Of a stretch of DNA of 64,000 nt, positions 50,510-61,848 are shown one piece after another. Both the position numbers and the translations under genes were made by a program. Positions within the stretch are counted from its first letter, which is position 1. Every line of letters begins with the position of its first letter. The stretch spans positions 248,001 to 312,000 of the forward strand of contig NZ_JPMY01000002.1 of assembly GCF_000761545.1 (NCBI RefSeq). Reading direction: 5' to 3'. The DNA is from Pseudomonas sp. ML96 (lineage in GTDB: Bacteria > Pseudomonadota > Gammaproteobacteria > Pseudomonadales > Pseudomonadaceae). Under the pieces are notes generated by a model. It saw only the letters and a program-made list of their open reading frames with translations, was not told the DNA's origin and ran no database searches.

Positions 50510-51635
50510 GGGCCATCTCCTTGGCGGCGCGACGGCTGGCCCGCTTGAGCATCATCGGTTGCCAGAGGAACAGGGCGGCGCCGATCAGCAGGAACAGCAC
50601 GTGCACCCACCACAGGCCCAGTTCCATGGGAATCTTGCCCTTGTCCAGCTGGCCGCGGGCGGCGATCAGCAGGGCCAGGTAGGCCATGTACAGGAGGATC
50701 GCCGGCAGCAGCTTGAGGAAGCGGCCCTGGCGCGGATTGACCTTGGACAGTGGCACCGCCAATAGGGTGACGATGAACACCAGCAGCGGAATCGACAGGC
50801 GCCACTGCAGCTCGGCCTGGTAGCGCGGATTGTCGCTGCCGAACAGCTCGCGGGTCGGGATCGCCTCGCGCTCGCCGATCTCGCCGCTGACGCTGGGCTT
50901 GGGCAGCAGCACGCCGTGGGTCTGGTATTGGGTGGCACGGTAATCGGCCTGGCCCGGGTTGCCGTCGTAGCGGTAACCGTTTTCCAGGATCAGATAGCGG
51001 CTGCCATCGGCCTGGATTTCCTGGCGGCCCTTCTCGGCGACCAGCACGGTGATGCCGCTCTCCTTCGGCTTCTCGCCATTGGCCGGAGCGGTCATGCGCT
51101 TCTCGGTGATGAACACGCCGCTGAGCTGGCCGCGATCCTCGGACAGGCCCTCGGTGTAGGTGACCCGCGAGCCGTCCTTCATCGCCTGGAAGCGCCCGGG
51201 CACCAGGGTATCGAACTCGGTCAGGGCGTCCTGCTGGTTGAAGATGCGCGCCACCTCGCTGACGCCCTGGGGCGCCAGGCCCAGGCTCAGCCAGGCGACC
51301 ATCAGGGCGACAACGGTGGCCGGCGCCATGCTGTAGGCCAGCAGGCGGCGGTTGCTCATGCCGGTGGCTGAGAGCACGGTCATCTCGCTGTCCAGATACA
51401 GGCGACCGTAGGCCAGCAGGATGCCGAGGAACAGGCCCAACGGCAGGATCAGCTGGAGGAAGCCGGGCATGCGATAGCCCATAATCAGGAACAGCACGCC
51501 CGGGTCCAGCACGCCTTGCGCAGCCTGGGCCAGGTACTTGATGAAGCGCCCGCTCATGATGATCACCAGCAGCACGGCACTCACCGCACCGAGGGTCATC
51601 AGCACTTCGCGGGACAGATAACGGAAGACGATCAA
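50502..51635 (-). CDS. lptF: LPS export ABC transporter permease LptF
   Basis: LptF (377 residues) is the partner permease of LptG. MIVFRYLSREVLMTLGAVSAVLLVIIMSGRFIKYLAQAAQG is the conserved first helix region and LDSEMTVLSATGMSNRRLL the LptB-coupling segment; a periplasmic jellyroll domain sits between the two membrane triplets. The start is a TTG at 51635 preceded by GGAGCG, with no in-frame ATG upstream in the gap. It is divergent from pepA with 139 bp between, as in many gamma-proteobacteria. Confidence 0.95.
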   Translation of the reverse strand: MIVFRYLSREVLMTLGAVSAVLLVIIMSGRFIKYLAQAAQGVLDPGVLFLIMGYRMPGFLQLILPLGLFLGILLAYGRLYLDSEMTVLSATGMSNRRLLAYSMAPATVVALMVAWLSLGLAPQGVSEVARIFNQQDALTEFDTLVPGRFQAMKDGSRVTYTEGLSEDRGQLSGVFITEKRMTAPANGEKPKESGITVLVAEKGRQEIQADGSRYLILENGYRYDGNPGQADYRATQYQTHGVLLPKPSVSGEIGEREAIPTRELFGSDNPRYQAELQWRLSIPLLVFIVTLLAVPLSKVNPRQGRFLKLLPAILLYMAYLALLIAARGQLDKGKIPMELGLWWVHVLFLLIGAALFLWQPMMLKRASRRAAKEMAHA

Positions 51636-51729
51636 ACCGGACGCTCCAGGGTTGTCAGGCGCAGGCAGGCACGCTCACACTAGCCGCACTCGGTAGCACG
51701 GCCCGCCATGGCGGACCTCGAAAAAATGA

Positions 51730-53672
<1,943 letters not shown>

Positions 53673-53694
53673 ACATCAGCGCGGTCGAAATGCC

Positions 53695-53713
53695 ACGCCC
53701 TTAGGCGTAGAAT
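53695..53713 (+). promoter_or_regulatory. Possible promoter before the holC-valS intervening gene
   Basis: A small stem ACGCC-CTTA-GGCGT (53695-53708) overlaps a -10-like TAGAAT at 53708-53713. A weak -35 (TCGAAA, 53685-53690) sits 17 bp upstream. It lies 31-36 nt before the ATG at 53744. Confidence 0.35.
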
Positions 53714-53743
53714 TCGCCGCCCCGTCCACCTCGTCAGTCCGCA

Positions 53744-54268
53744 ATGCCCATGGATAGCTCCAAACCACCCAAGTCCGATCTCCTCCTGGACGATCTGGAA
53801 GCCATCCGCCAGCTGCTGGAAAAAGATCAGCTGGAGCCGCCGCTGCTGACCGAAACACTGGACGACGACCTGCAAATCCCGCTGCTCTCGGACATCATCG
53901 AGCACGGCGCCGCAACACCCGCCGCAAGCAGCCCGGCAACGCCCGCACAGCCCGCTCCGACGCCAGCAGCCCCCGCAGTCACCAGCGTGCCGCTGTCCTA
54001 CCCGGTACAACCAGCTGTCGCCCCCGCGCCTGCTGCAGCACCGGCACCAGCGCCTCAGCCCAGGCCGGCCGCGCCCAGCGCGCCGAGCATCAGCAGCGCC
54101 GTGCAGCACAGCCTGGCCGCCAGCCAGAGCAAGCTGGACGCCGAACTGCGTGCCGCCGCCCAGCTGATCCTGCAGGACGTGATCGACGACTTCGTGCCGC
54201 AGATCGAAGCCGAGCTCAAACGCCGCCTCGACGCCCGCCTGGACCGCCTGCTCAAGCCGAAAGCCTGA
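53744..54268 (+). CDS. Uncharacterised Pro/Ala-rich protein between holC and valS
   Basis: This 174-residue protein has three parts. The N-terminal acidic helix region ([40 protein letters not shown]) and a Pro/Ala linker of about 60 residues are followed by a C-terminal amphipathic helix ([37 protein letters not shown]). The two terminal blocks look like protein-binding segments joined by a flexible tether. The same gene occurs between holC and valS in P. aeruginosa (PA3833, from memory). A role near the replisome is suggested only by position. ATG at 53750 is an alternative start. Confidence 0.75.
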   Translation: MPMDSSKPPKSDLLLDDLEAIRQLLEKDQLEPPLLTETLDDDLQIPLLSDIIEHGAATPAASSPATPAQPAPTPAAPAVTSVPLSYPVQPAVAPAPAAAPAPAPQPRPAAPSAPSISSAVQHSLAASQSKLDAELRAAAQLILQDVIDDFVPQIEAELKRRLDARLDRLLKPKA

Positions 54269-54315
54269 TCCGCACGCCAGCCGGCGGCCAGTGGCCCATG
54301 GCGGGTGCCAGCCGT

Positions 54316-54321
54316 TATACT
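54316..54321 (+). promoter_or_regulatory. Probable -10 box for valS
   Basis: TATACT lies 45 nt before the valS ATG. A -35 is not clear. The region 54269-54365 has no other signal that I can see. Confidence 0.4.
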
Positions 54322-54365
54322 TGCCGGCTTTCCCGATCAGTTGCCAATACGGTCCCGCCGCACCC

Positions 54366-57197
54366 ATGGACAAGACCTACCAGCCCCACGCCATCGAAAC
54401 CGCCCTGTACGAGAACTGGGAGGCGAACAACTACTTCGCCCCGCAAGGTTCCGGCGAGCCCTACACCATCATGATCCCGCCGCCGAACGTCACCGGCAGC
54501 CTGCACATGGGCCATGGCTTCAACAACTCGATCATGGACTGCCTGATCCGCTTCCGCCGCATGCAGGGCCGCAACACCCTGTGGCAGCCGGGCACCGACC
54601 ACGCGGGCATCGCCACGCAGATGGTGGTCGAGCGCCAGCTGGCTGCCGACGGCATCGGCCGCCACGACCTGGGCCGCGAGAAGTTCCTGGAGAAGGTCTG
54701 GGAGTGGAAGGAACAGTCCGGTGGCACCATCACCCGGCAGATCCGCCGCCTGGGCTCCTCGGTGGACTGGTCGCGCGAGCGCTTCACCATGGACGAAGGC
54801 CTGTCCGAAGCGGTTAAAGAAGCCTTCGTACGCCTGCACCAGGATGGCCTGATCTACCGCGGCAAGCGCCTGGTCAACTGGGACACCAAGTTCCACACCG
54901 CCATTTCCGACCTCGAAGTGGAGAACCACGACGAGAAAGGCCACCTGTGGAACCTGCGTTATCCGCTGGCCGACGGCAACAAGACCGCCGACGGCAAGGA
55001 TTACCTGATCGTCGCCACTACCCGCCCGGAAACCATGCTCGGCGACAGCGCCGTGGCCGTGCACCCGGAAGACGAGCGCTATAAAGCCCTGATCGGCACC
55101 TTCGTCGAGCTGCCGCTGGTTGGCCGCCGTATCCCGATCATCGCCGACGACTACTGCGACCCCGAGTTCGGCACCGGCTGCGTGAAGATCACCCCGGCCC
55201 ACGACTTCAACGACTATGAAGTCGGCAAGCGCCACAACCTGCCGCTGCTCAACATCTTCGACAAGAACGCCGCCGTGCTGGCCAAGGCCCAGGTGTTCAA
55301 CATCGACGGCAGCGTCAACACCGAGCTCGACGGCAGCCTGCCAGCCGAATTCGCCGGCCTCGACCGCTTCGTCGCACGCAAGCAGATCGTTGCCGCCTTC
55401 GAGGCCGCCGGCCTGCTGCAGAGCATCGACGACCACGCCCTGAAAGTGCCGAAGGGCGACCGCTCCGGCACCGTCATCGAGCCGTGGCTGACCGACCAGT
55501 GGTACGTCTCCACCAAGCCGCTGGCCGAGAAAGCCATCGCCGTGGTCGAGAGCGGCGAGATCCAGTTCGTGCCCAAGCAGTACGAGAACATGTACTTCAG
55601 CTGGATGCGCGACATCCAGGACTGGTGCATCAGCCGTCAGCTCTGGTGGGGCCACCGCATCCCGGCCTGGTATGACGACGCCGGCAACGTCTACGTCGGC
55701 CGTGACGAGGCAGAAGTACGCGCCAAGCACAACCTCGGCGACGCCAACCTGCGCCAGGACGAAGACGTGCTGGACACCTGGTTCAGCTCCGGCCTGTGGA
55801 CTTTCTCCACCCTCGGCTGGCCGCAGCAGACCGACTTCCTCAAGACCTTCCACCCCACCGACGTGCTGGTCACCGGTTTCGACATCATCTTCTTCTGGGT
55901 CGCCCGGATGATCATGCTGTCCACCCACCTGACCGGGCAGATCCCGTTCAAGACCGTGTACGTGCACGGTCTGGTGCGCGACGGCCAGGGCCAGAAGATG
56001 TCCAAGTCCAAGGGCAACGTCCTCGACCCACTGGATATTGTCGACGGCATCGAACTGGACGCCCTGCTGGAAAAACGCACCAGCGGCATGATGCAGCCCA
56101 AACTGGCCGAGAAGATCGCCAAGCAGACCCGCGCCGAGTTCCCCGAAGGCATCGCCGCCTACGGCACCGACGCCCTGCGCTTCACCAACCTGGCGCTGGC
56201 CTCCACCGGTCGTGACATCAAGTTCGACATGGGCCGCGTCGAGGGTTACCGCAACTTCTGCAACAAGCTGTGGAACGCCGCCAACTTCGTTATCGAGAAC
56301 ACCGATAACCAGGACACCGGCGTGAATGGCGAAGCGGTCGACCTGTCGCCGGTGGATCGCTGGATCATCTCCGCCCTGCAGCGCTGCGAGCAGGACGTGA
56401 CCCGCCACCTCGACGCCTTCCGCTTCGACATGGCCGCGCAAGCGCTGTACGAGTTCATCTGGGACGAGTACTGCGCCTGGTACCTGGAACTGGTCAAGCC
56501 GGTGCTGTGGGACGAAAACGCGCCAGCAGAGCGCCAACGCGGCACCCGCCGCACCCTGGTGCGCGTGCTGGAAGTGATCCTGCGCCTGGCCCACCCGTTC
56601 ATGCCCTTCATCACCGAAGAAATCTGGCAGCGCATCAAGGGCCAGGCTGGCATCAGCGGCGAAACCATCATGCTGCAGGCCTGGCCAGTGGCCAACGAAA
56701 GCCGCATCGACGCTGCCGCCGAAGGCGACATCGAGTGGGTCAAGCAGCTGATGCTCGGCGTCCGCCAGATCCGTGGTGAGATGAAGATCTCCATGGCCAA
56801 GCGCATCGACATCATCGTGCAGAACGCCAATGCCGAAGACCTGCGCCGCCTGGCCGACTTCGAGCCGCTGCTGAACAAGCTGGCCAAGCTGGAATCGGTC
56901 CGCGTGCTGGCCGCCGGTGAAGAAGCGCCGATGTCCGCCACCGCCCTGGTCGGTGAGATGCAGGTGCTGGTACCGATGGCCGGCCTGATCGACAAGGACG
57001 CCGAACTGGCGCGCCTGGACAAGGAAATCCAGCGCCTGCAAGGCGAAGTCCAGCGCGTCGGCGGCAAGCTGAGCAACGAAGGCTTCGTCGCCAAGGCGCC
57101 GGCCGAAGTGCTCGACAAGGAGCGCGCCAAGCTGGCCGAGGCCGAACAGGCGCTGGCCAAACTGGTCGAGCAGCGCGAGAAGATCGCCAACCTGTGA
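54366..57197 (+). CDS. valS: Valyl-tRNA synthetase
   Basis: ValS (943 residues) charges tRNA-Val. The start at [18 protein letters not shown] (54366) gives the family length; an upstream in-frame start would add 25 residues lacking family likeness. Class I signatures are intact: HIGH as HMGH in [17 protein letters not shown] and KMSKS in [14 protein letters not shown]. The editing CP1 domain has [22 protein letters not shown], and the C-terminal coiled coil (about 875-943) is the tRNA-binding arm. A strong terminator follows. Confidence 0.98.
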   Translation: MDKTYQPHAIETALYENWEANNYFAPQGSGEPYTIMIPPPNVTGSLHMGHGFNNSIMDCLIRFRRMQGRNTLWQPGTDHAGIATQMVVERQLAADGIGRHDLGREKFLEKVWEWKEQSGGTITRQIRRLGSSVDWSRERFTMDEGLSEAVKEAFVRLHQDGLIYRGKRLVNWDTKFHTAISDLEVENHDEKGHLWNLRYPLADGNKTADGKDYLIVATTRPETMLGDSAVAVHPEDERYKALIGTFVELPLVGRRIPIIADDYCDPEFGTGCVKITPAHDFNDYEVGKRHNLPLLNIFDKNAAVLAKAQVFNIDGSVNTELDGSLPAEFAGLDRFVARKQIVAAFEAAGLLQSIDDHALKVPKGDRSGTVIEPWLTDQWYVSTKPLAEKAIAVVESGEIQFVPKQYENMYFSWMRDIQDWCISRQLWWGHRIPAWYDDAGNVYVGRDEAEVRAKHNLGDANLRQDEDVLDTWFSSGLWTFSTLGWPQQTDFLKTFHPTDVLVTGFDIIFFWVARMIMLSTHLTGQIPFKTVYVHGLVRDGQGQKMSKSKGNVLDPLDIVDGIELDALLEKRTSGMMQPKLAEKIAKQTRAEFPEGIAAYGTDALRFTNLALASTGRDIKFDMGRVEGYRNFCNKLWNAANFVIENTDNQDTGVNGEAVDLSPVDRWIISALQRCEQDVTRHLDAFRFDMAAQALYEFIWDEYCAWYLELVKPVLWDENAPAERQRGTRRTLVRVLEVILRLAHPFMPFITEEIWQRIKGQAGISGETIMLQAWPVANESRIDAAAEGDIEWVKQLMLGVRQIRGEMKISMAKRIDIIVQNANAEDLRRLADFEPLLNKLAKLESVRVLAAGEEAPMSATALVGEMQVLVPMAGLIDKDAELARLDKEIQRLQGEVQRVGGKLSNEGFVAKAPAEVLDKERAKLAEAEQALAKLVEQREKIANL

Positions 57198-57201
57198 TAA
57201 G

Positions 57202-57229
57202 AAAAAGGCCCGCTCATGCGGGCCTTTTT
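57202..57229 (+). terminator. Rho-independent terminator after valS
   Basis: AAAAAGGCCCGC-TCAT-GCGGGCCTTTTT is a 12-bp stem with a T-run beginning 4 nt after the valS stop. The next gene starts only 22 nt later, so it probably needs its own promoter or read-through. Confidence 0.9.
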
Positions 57230-57251
57230 CTTTGCTGGCCAAGGACAGCCG

Positions 57252-57701
57252 ATGATCGAATTGCGCTTCGAGTCGACCCTACCGACCACCCCGGACACCG
57301 CCTGGCGCTGGGTCACCGAGGTGCGTGGCCTGCGCCAGGAGATGCGCCCCTGGCTGTGGATGAGCGTGCCGCGACATATCCACAACCTGCAGGACGTGAC
57401 TGTGGAACCGGGCCGGCCGCTGTTCACCAGCTGGCTGTGGCTGTTCGGCGTACTGCCACTCGGCACCTCGCGCCTGACACTGATCTCGCTCACGCCCACC
57501 CAGGGCTTCGTTGAACAGTCGCCGATGACCGGCATGCGCCTGTGGCGCCACGCGCGCAGCCTGGAGCCGGTCGCGGGCGGCGTTAGGCTGGTCGATCAAC
57601 TGACGGTCGACCCACTGCTGCCGGCGCCACTGGTGCGTCTGTTCCTGCGCCTGCTGTTCAATAGCCGCCACCGCACCCTGCGCCGCCGTGCGCACAGCTG
57701 A
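57252..57701 (+). CDS. SRPBCC-like protein
   Basis: This 149-residue soluble protein starts MIELRFESTLPTTPDTAWRWVTEVRGL, the opening of a START/SRPBCC ligand-binding fold. It ends with a helix LVRLFLRLLFNSRHRTLRRRA, the usual long C-terminal helix of the fold. Related proteins bind hydrophobic ligands or act as cyclases; no specific ligand is evident. It is followed at 10 nt by a winged-helix gene on the same strand, perhaps an operon. Confidence 0.75.
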   Translation: MIELRFESTLPTTPDTAWRWVTEVRGLRQEMRPWLWMSVPRHIHNLQDVTVEPGRPLFTSWLWLFGVLPLGTSRLTLISLTPTQGFVEQSPMTGMRLWRHARSLEPVAGGVRLVDQLTVDPLLPAPLVRLFLRLLFNSRHRTLRRRAHS

Positions 57702-57711
57702 GGAGTCTTCC

Positions 57712-58008
57712 ATGGAAGTCAGCAAGACCAAGACCAGTTTCTACCGCCGCCTCTACGTGGCCTGGCTGATCGACAGCGGCACTGCCGCCAGCGTGCCGGC
57801 ACTCATGGAAGCCACCGGCATGCCCCGCCGCACCGCCCAGGACACCCTGGCCGCACTCGGCGAACTGGATATCCTCTGCGACTTCGTGCAGCACGACGGT
57901 GAGCGCAACAACGCCGGCCACTATGTGATCCGCGAGTGGGGCCCGATCGACCGCGCCTGGGTCGCCGGCCATCTGGCGCAGATCAAGGCGCTGCTAGGCT
58001 ATCCCTGA
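57712..58008 (+). CDS. Small winged helix-turn-helix protein
   Basis: This 98-residue protein contains a predicted helix-turn-helix (TAASVPALMEATGMPRRTAQDTLAALGELDI) and a wing with GHYVIREWGPIDRAWV. The layout resembles the HTH_43 group of small winged-helix proteins. It is probably a DNA-binding regulator, with targets unknown. The ATG at 57712 follows GAGGAG. Confidence 0.78.
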   Translation: MEVSKTKTSFYRRLYVAWLIDSGTAASVPALMEATGMPRRTAQDTLAALGELDILCDFVQHDGERNNAGHYVIREWGPIDRAWVAGHLAQIKALLGYP

Positions 58009-58042
58009 AACAATTGCCCGGAGCTGCTAAGGGGGAGGCGGC

Positions 58043-59881
58043 ATGAATCCGCAATTGCTCTGGGTCCTGGGGCTGTTGGCCGGCGCGGTATTGCTGTTCG
58101 CGCTCAACAAGCCGCGCATGGACGCCGTCGCCCTGCTCGCCCTGGTCGCCCTGCCGCTGACCGGCGTGCTCGACATCCGGCAAACGCTGGACGGTTTCAG
58201 CGACCCCAACCTGGTGCTGATCGCCGCGCTGTTCGTCATCGGCGAGGGCCTGGTACGCACCGGCATCGCCTATCGCCTGGGTGACTGGCTGGCGGCCCGC
58301 GCCGGCAACAGCGAGACGCGCCTGATCGTGCTGCTGATGCTGGCGGTAGCCGGGCTCGGCTCGGTGATGAGCTCCACCGGCGTGGTCGCCATCTTCATCC
58401 CGGTGGTGCTCAGCGTGGCCGCGCGCCTGCACCTGTCACCGACCCGGCTGATGATGCCGCTGGCCTTCGCCGGCCTGATCAGCGGCATGCTCACCCTGGT
58501 GGCCACGCCGCCCAACCTGGTGGTCCACGCCGAACTGCGCCGCCACGGCCTGGAAGGCTTCGGCTTCTTCGCCCCGACCCTGATCGGCCTGCCCATCCTC
58601 GCCCTGGGCATCGGCTACATGCTGCTGGCCCGCCGCTGGCTGCTGCGCGACGACGCCCGCGACGACAGCCGCCCGGCGCGCCCAACCCTGGCCGAACTGG
58701 CTCGCGATTACCGCCTGAGCGAGCGCGAGCGACGTCTGCGCGTACGTGCCGACTCGCCCCTGGTCGGCCAGGTGCTCGACGAGCTGACGCTACGCCAGGA
58801 ACACGGCATCAACGTGATCGCGGTGGAGCGCGAGCGGCAGTTCCGCACTCTGCTGCTGATGGCTACCGGTAGCACCCAGCTGCACGCCGGCGACTTCCTA
58901 CTGGTCGACCTGGCCAGCCCGGCCATCGGCCTGCTCGGCACCTACCAGGCACTCGGCCTGGAACCCGCACCACTGCCCGCCTCCTACTATGGTCGCCACT
59001 CGCACCAGTTGGGCCTGGCCGAGGTGATACTGCCGCCGGAGTCGCAACTGGCGGGCAAGACGGTGCAGGAGATCGCCCTGCGCAGCCGCCATCGCCTCAA
59101 CCTGGTCGGCCTGCGCCGCCAGGGCAAGGCGGTGGAAGGCGTGCTGGTGGACGAGAAGCTGCGCGCCGCCGACAGCCTGCTGGTAGCCGGTGAGTGGAAG
59201 TACATCCATCGATTGCAGCAGCAGACGCGCAATTTCGTCGTGCTCGGCCTGCCGGTGGAGGTGGACGAGGTGGCGCCGGCGATCAGCAAGGCGCCCTACG
59301 CCCTGCTCAGCCTGGCCGTGATGATCGGCCTGATGGTCAGCGGCGCGGTGCCCAACGTGCTGGCCGCGCTGATCGGCTGCCTGCTGATGGGCGCCTTCCG
59401 CTGCATCGACCTGGACAGCGCCTACCGCGCCATCCACTGGCCGACGCTGATCCTCATCGCCGGCATGCTGCCCTTCGCCCAGGCCCTGCAGCAGACTGGC
59501 GGCGTCGACCTGGCGGTGCGCGGCCTGGTCGGCCTGCTCGGCGGTGCCGGGCCCTACGCCATCCTCGCCTGCCTGTTCAGCCTTACCGCGGTGATCGGCC
59601 TGTTCGTCTCCAACACCGCCACCGCCGTGCTCATGGCGCCAGTAGCCATCGCCACCGCGCAGAGCCTGAGCATGGCGCCTCAGCCATTCGCCATGATCGT
59701 CGCCCTGGCGGCGTCGGCGGCCTTCATGACGCCGGTGTCCTCGCCGGTCAACACCCTGGTGATGACGCCAGGACGCTACCGCTTCGGCGACTTCGTGCGC
59801 ATCGGCGTGCCCTTCACCGTGCTGGTGATGCTGGTCAGCGTACTGCTGGTGCCCTGGTTCTTCCCGCTCGCCTCGCAATAA
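58043..59881 (+). CDS. SLC13-family (DASS) permease with TrkA-C domains
   Basis: This 612-residue membrane protein has two halves of membrane helices (about 1-200 and 410-612) separated by two TrkA-C (RCK_C) domains (about 225-400: SPLVGQVLDELTLRQEHGINVIAVER; SQLAGKTVQEIALRSRHRLNLVGLRRQG). Helical motifs include SSTGVVAIFIPVVLSVA and FMTPVSSPVNTLVMTPG, typical of divalent anion:sodium symporters. Substrate may be sulfate or a dicarboxylate, unclear from sequence. GGGGGAGG precedes the start. Its stop is two bases before the TGTACA operator array. Confidence 0.88.
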   Translation: MNPQLLWVLGLLAGAVLLFALNKPRMDAVALLALVALPLTGVLDIRQTLDGFSDPNLVLIAALFVIGEGLVRTGIAYRLGDWLAARAGNSETRLIVLLMLAVAGLGSVMSSTGVVAIFIPVVLSVAARLHLSPTRLMMPLAFAGLISGMLTLVATPPNLVVHAELRRHGLEGFGFFAPTLIGLPILALGIGYMLLARRWLLRDDARDDSRPARPTLAELARDYRLSERERRLRVRADSPLVGQVLDELTLRQEHGINVIAVERERQFRTLLLMATGSTQLHAGDFLLVDLASPAIGLLGTYQALGLEPAPLPASYYGRHSHQLGLAEVILPPESQLAGKTVQEIALRSRHRLNLVGLRRQGKAVEGVLVDEKLRAADSLLVAGEWKYIHRLQQQTRNFVVLGLPVEVDEVAPAISKAPYALLSLAVMIGLMVSGAVPNVLAALIGCLLMGAFRCIDLDSAYRAIHWPTLILIAGMLPFAQALQQTGGVDLAVRGLVGLLGGAGPYAILACLFSLTAVIGLFVSNTATAVLMAPVAIATAQSLSMAPQPFAMIVALAASAAFMTPVSSPVNTLVMTPGRYRFGDFVRIGVPFTVLVMLVSVLLVPWFFPLASQ

Positions 59882-59883
59882 CT

Positions 59884-59953
59884 TGTACAAGAAATAGGAC
59901 TTGTACAACTACGCCTCAGCGTATTTACTTGTACAAGACATCAATCTTGTACA
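59884..59953 (+). promoter_or_regulatory. Two TGTACA-N12-TGTACA direct repeats (PplR/LitR-type operators) and promoter
   Basis: Four TGTACA motifs, three of them within CTTGTACAAG, begin at 59884, 59902, 59930 and 59948. The first and second, and the third and fourth, are separated by exactly 12 bases, matching the consensus T(G/A)TACA-N12-TGTA(C/T)A reported for P. putida PplR1. A possible promoter is TTGTAC (59901-59906) with TATTTA (59922-59927), 15 bp apart, so the operators would cover the -35 and the transcription start. The block lies between the SLC13 gene and the TudS-like gene. Confidence 0.8.
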
Positions 59954-59974
59954 AGTAAATGGCGGGAGGTGCAC

Positions 59975-60916
59975 ATGGCGGATCGTCTCAGGCTCGGCAT
60001 CAGCTCCTGCCTGCTGGGCGAGCGGGTGCGCTTCAACGGCGGACACAAGCGCTCCTCGCTGTGCACCGAGGTACTCGCCGAGCACTTCGAGCTGGTGCCG
60101 CTGTGCCCAGAAATGGCCATCGGCCTGGGCAGCCCGCGGCCGTCGCTGCGCCTGGTCGGCAACGTGCAGGCACCACGCGCGCTGATGCCGCAGGAGCAGC
60201 AGCGCGACCTCAGCGACGCCCTGCGCGGTCAGGCCAGCCAGGTGGCGAGCGACCTCTGCGGCTATGTGCTGATGCAGAAGTCGCCCTCCTGCGGCCTGCA
60301 CCGGGTCAAGCTGTATGACGACAACGGTCATCTCAGCGGCCAGGGCGGTCGCGGCCTGTTCGCCGCCGCTCTGCACACGCGCTTCCCCGACCTGCCCCTG
60401 GAGGAAGAAGGCCGCCTGCACGACCCGGTGCTGCGCGAGAACTTCCTCAACCGCGTGTTCGTCTACGGCCGCTGGCAGCGCCTGCTGGCCAGCGGCCTGA
60501 CCCGCCAGGGGCTGCTCGACTTCCACGCCCGCCACAAGTACCTGCTGATGGCCACCCATCCGCAGCAGCAGAAGCTGCTCGGCCGCCTGCTCGGCGACCT
60601 CAGCCGCCAGGACCTGACCGAGCTCGGCCCGCGCTATTTCAGCCAGCTGATGCTGGCTCTCGCCCGCCACGCCAGCCGTGGCAACCACTGCAACGTGCTG
60701 CTGCACCTGAGCGGCTACCTGCGCCAGCGCATCGGCGATGCCGAGCGCGCCGAGTTGCAGCAACTGATCGAACAGTACCGCGCCGGGGTCATTCCGCTGA
60801 TCGTGCCGCTGACCCTGCTGCGCCACCACTTCAACCGTCATCCGGATGCCTATGTGGCGCGCCAGGACTACCTGCGCCCCTACCCGGATGCACTCAGCCT
60901 GAGGAATGCGATTTGA
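59975..60916 (+). CDS. DUF523 (TudS-like) / DUF1722 fusion protein
   Basis: This 313-residue protein has an N-terminal DUF523 domain (about 5-155) and a C-terminal DUF1722 (YbgA) domain (about 190-305: HARHKYLLMATHPQQQKLLG). DUF523 proteins include TudS, a [4Fe-4S] enzyme that removes sulfur from 2- or 4-thiouracil; the three cluster cysteines appear to be Cys12 (ISSCLLG), Cys44 (PLCPEM) and Cys106 (SPSCGLH). As the first gene of a photolyase operon, a link with thiolated nucleosides, which absorb near-UV light, is an attractive inference. GGGAGG precedes the ATG at 59975; an in-frame GTG is two codons upstream. Confidence 0.88.
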   Translation: MADRLRLGISSCLLGERVRFNGGHKRSSLCTEVLAEHFELVPLCPEMAIGLGSPRPSLRLVGNVQAPRALMPQEQQRDLSDALRGQASQVASDLCGYVLMQKSPSCGLHRVKLYDDNGHLSGQGGRGLFAAALHTRFPDLPLEEEGRLHDPVLRENFLNRVFVYGRWQRLLASGLTRQGLLDFHARHKYLLMATHPQQQKLLGRLLGDLSRQDLTELGPRYFSQLMLALARHASRGNHCNVLLHLSGYLRQRIGDAERAELQQLIEQYRAGVIPLIVPLTLLRHHFNRHPDAYVARQDYLRPYPDALSLRNAI

Positions 60917-61848
60917 GCGACACCCCACTCGACTACCAGAGCGCCCTGGCCCTGGGCTACCTGCCCATCCGCGAGGTGGCGCGCAGCACCGGGGTCAACC
61001 CGGTGACCCTGCGCGCCTGGGAGCGCCGCTACGGCCTGGTGGTCCCGCACCGCACCGCCAAGGGCCACCGCCTGTATGCCCCGGAGCAGATCGAGCGCAT
61101 CCAGCAGGTGCTGACCTGGCTCAACCGCGGCGTGGCAGTCGGCCAGGTGCGCGAGCTGCTGGAGCAGAACGTGGCGCCGGAAACGGTGGTCAGCGGCGTG
61201 TGGGACGAGCTGCGCCAGGCCATGCTGCACAGCGTGGCACGCCAGGCCGAGCGCAGCCTGGACGAGGCCTTCAATCGCGCCCAGGCGCTCTACCCGCCGA
61301 GCGTGCTGTGCGCGCAACTGCTGCTGCCGCTGCTGGCAGAACTGGACCGACGCTGGCGCGAGCTGCCGTTCGGCGCGCGCCTGGAGCAGGTGTTCTTCCA
61401 CTCCTGGCTGCGCAGCAAGCTCGGCGCCCGCCTGTACCACGACAACCGCCAGCAGGCCGGTGCGCCGCTGCTGCTGGTCAGCCAGTCGGAGCTGGAGCTG
61501 GAGCCCGGCCTGTGGCTGTGCGCCTGGCTATTCAACAGCGCCGGCTGCCAGGTACAGGTGCTGGACTGGGCGGTGCCGCTCAACGAGCTGGTGCAGGCGG
61601 TGGACCACATCGCCCCGCGCGCCCTGTTGCTGTATTCCAGCCAGGCCCTGGTGGCGCCGCTGCGCCATCAGCTGGCGCGCCTGCTCGACGCCTGCGCCGT
61701 TCCGCTGCTGCTGGCCGGCCCGGCCGCCAGCATCCACGCCGAGGAGCTGAGCCAGGTGCAGGGCCTGCACCTGGCCGCCGACCCACTGCTGGCCGAACAG
61801 CACCTGCGCGAGCTGGGCTTGCTGGAGGATGCGTCATGCGCCAGCTGA
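60913..61848 (+). CDS. LitR/CarH-family MerR regulator, cobalamin-site variant
   Basis: This 311-residue regulator starts at a TTG that overlaps the previous stop, with GAGGAA 6 nt upstream. It has a MerR DNA-binding domain (about 15-80: PIREVARSTGVNPVTLRAWERRYGLV), a helical linker and a Rossmann-like B12-binding-type domain (about 185-300). The histidine expected for cobalamin binding (DxHxxG class) is not present: the aligned segment is SQSELELEPGLWLCAWL. This fits class II LitR proteins such as P. putida PplR1, which repress light-inducible genes and are relieved through blue-light LOV partners instead of B12. It probably binds the TGTACA array before its own operon. It overlaps phrB by 13 nt. 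Confidence 0.88.
   Translation: MSDTPLDYQSALALGYLPIREVARSTGVNPVTLRAWERRYGLVVPHRTAKGHRLYAPEQIERIQQVLTWLNRGVAVGQVRELLEQNVAPETVVSGVWDELRQAMLHSVARQAERSLDEAFNRAQALYPPSVLCAQLLLPLLAELDRRWRELPFGARLEQVFFHSWLRSKLGARLYHDNRQQAGAPLLLVSQSELELEPGLWLCAWLFNSAGCQVQVLDWAVPLNELVQAVDHIAPRALLLYSSQALVAPLRHQLARLLDACAVPLLLAGPAASIHAEELSQVQGLHLAADPLLAEQHLRELGLLEDASCAS

Noticed and set aside
54315..57242. 975-codon reverse-strand reading frame opposite valS
   Set aside because: valS is unmistakable on the other strand; the shadow frame has no family likeness and runs through the terminator.
59884..59953. CRISPR-like or transposon-end repeats
   Set aside because: The repeats are 10-bp palindromes with 12-bp and 22-bp spacers, no spacer diversity and no transposase; they fit operator sites.
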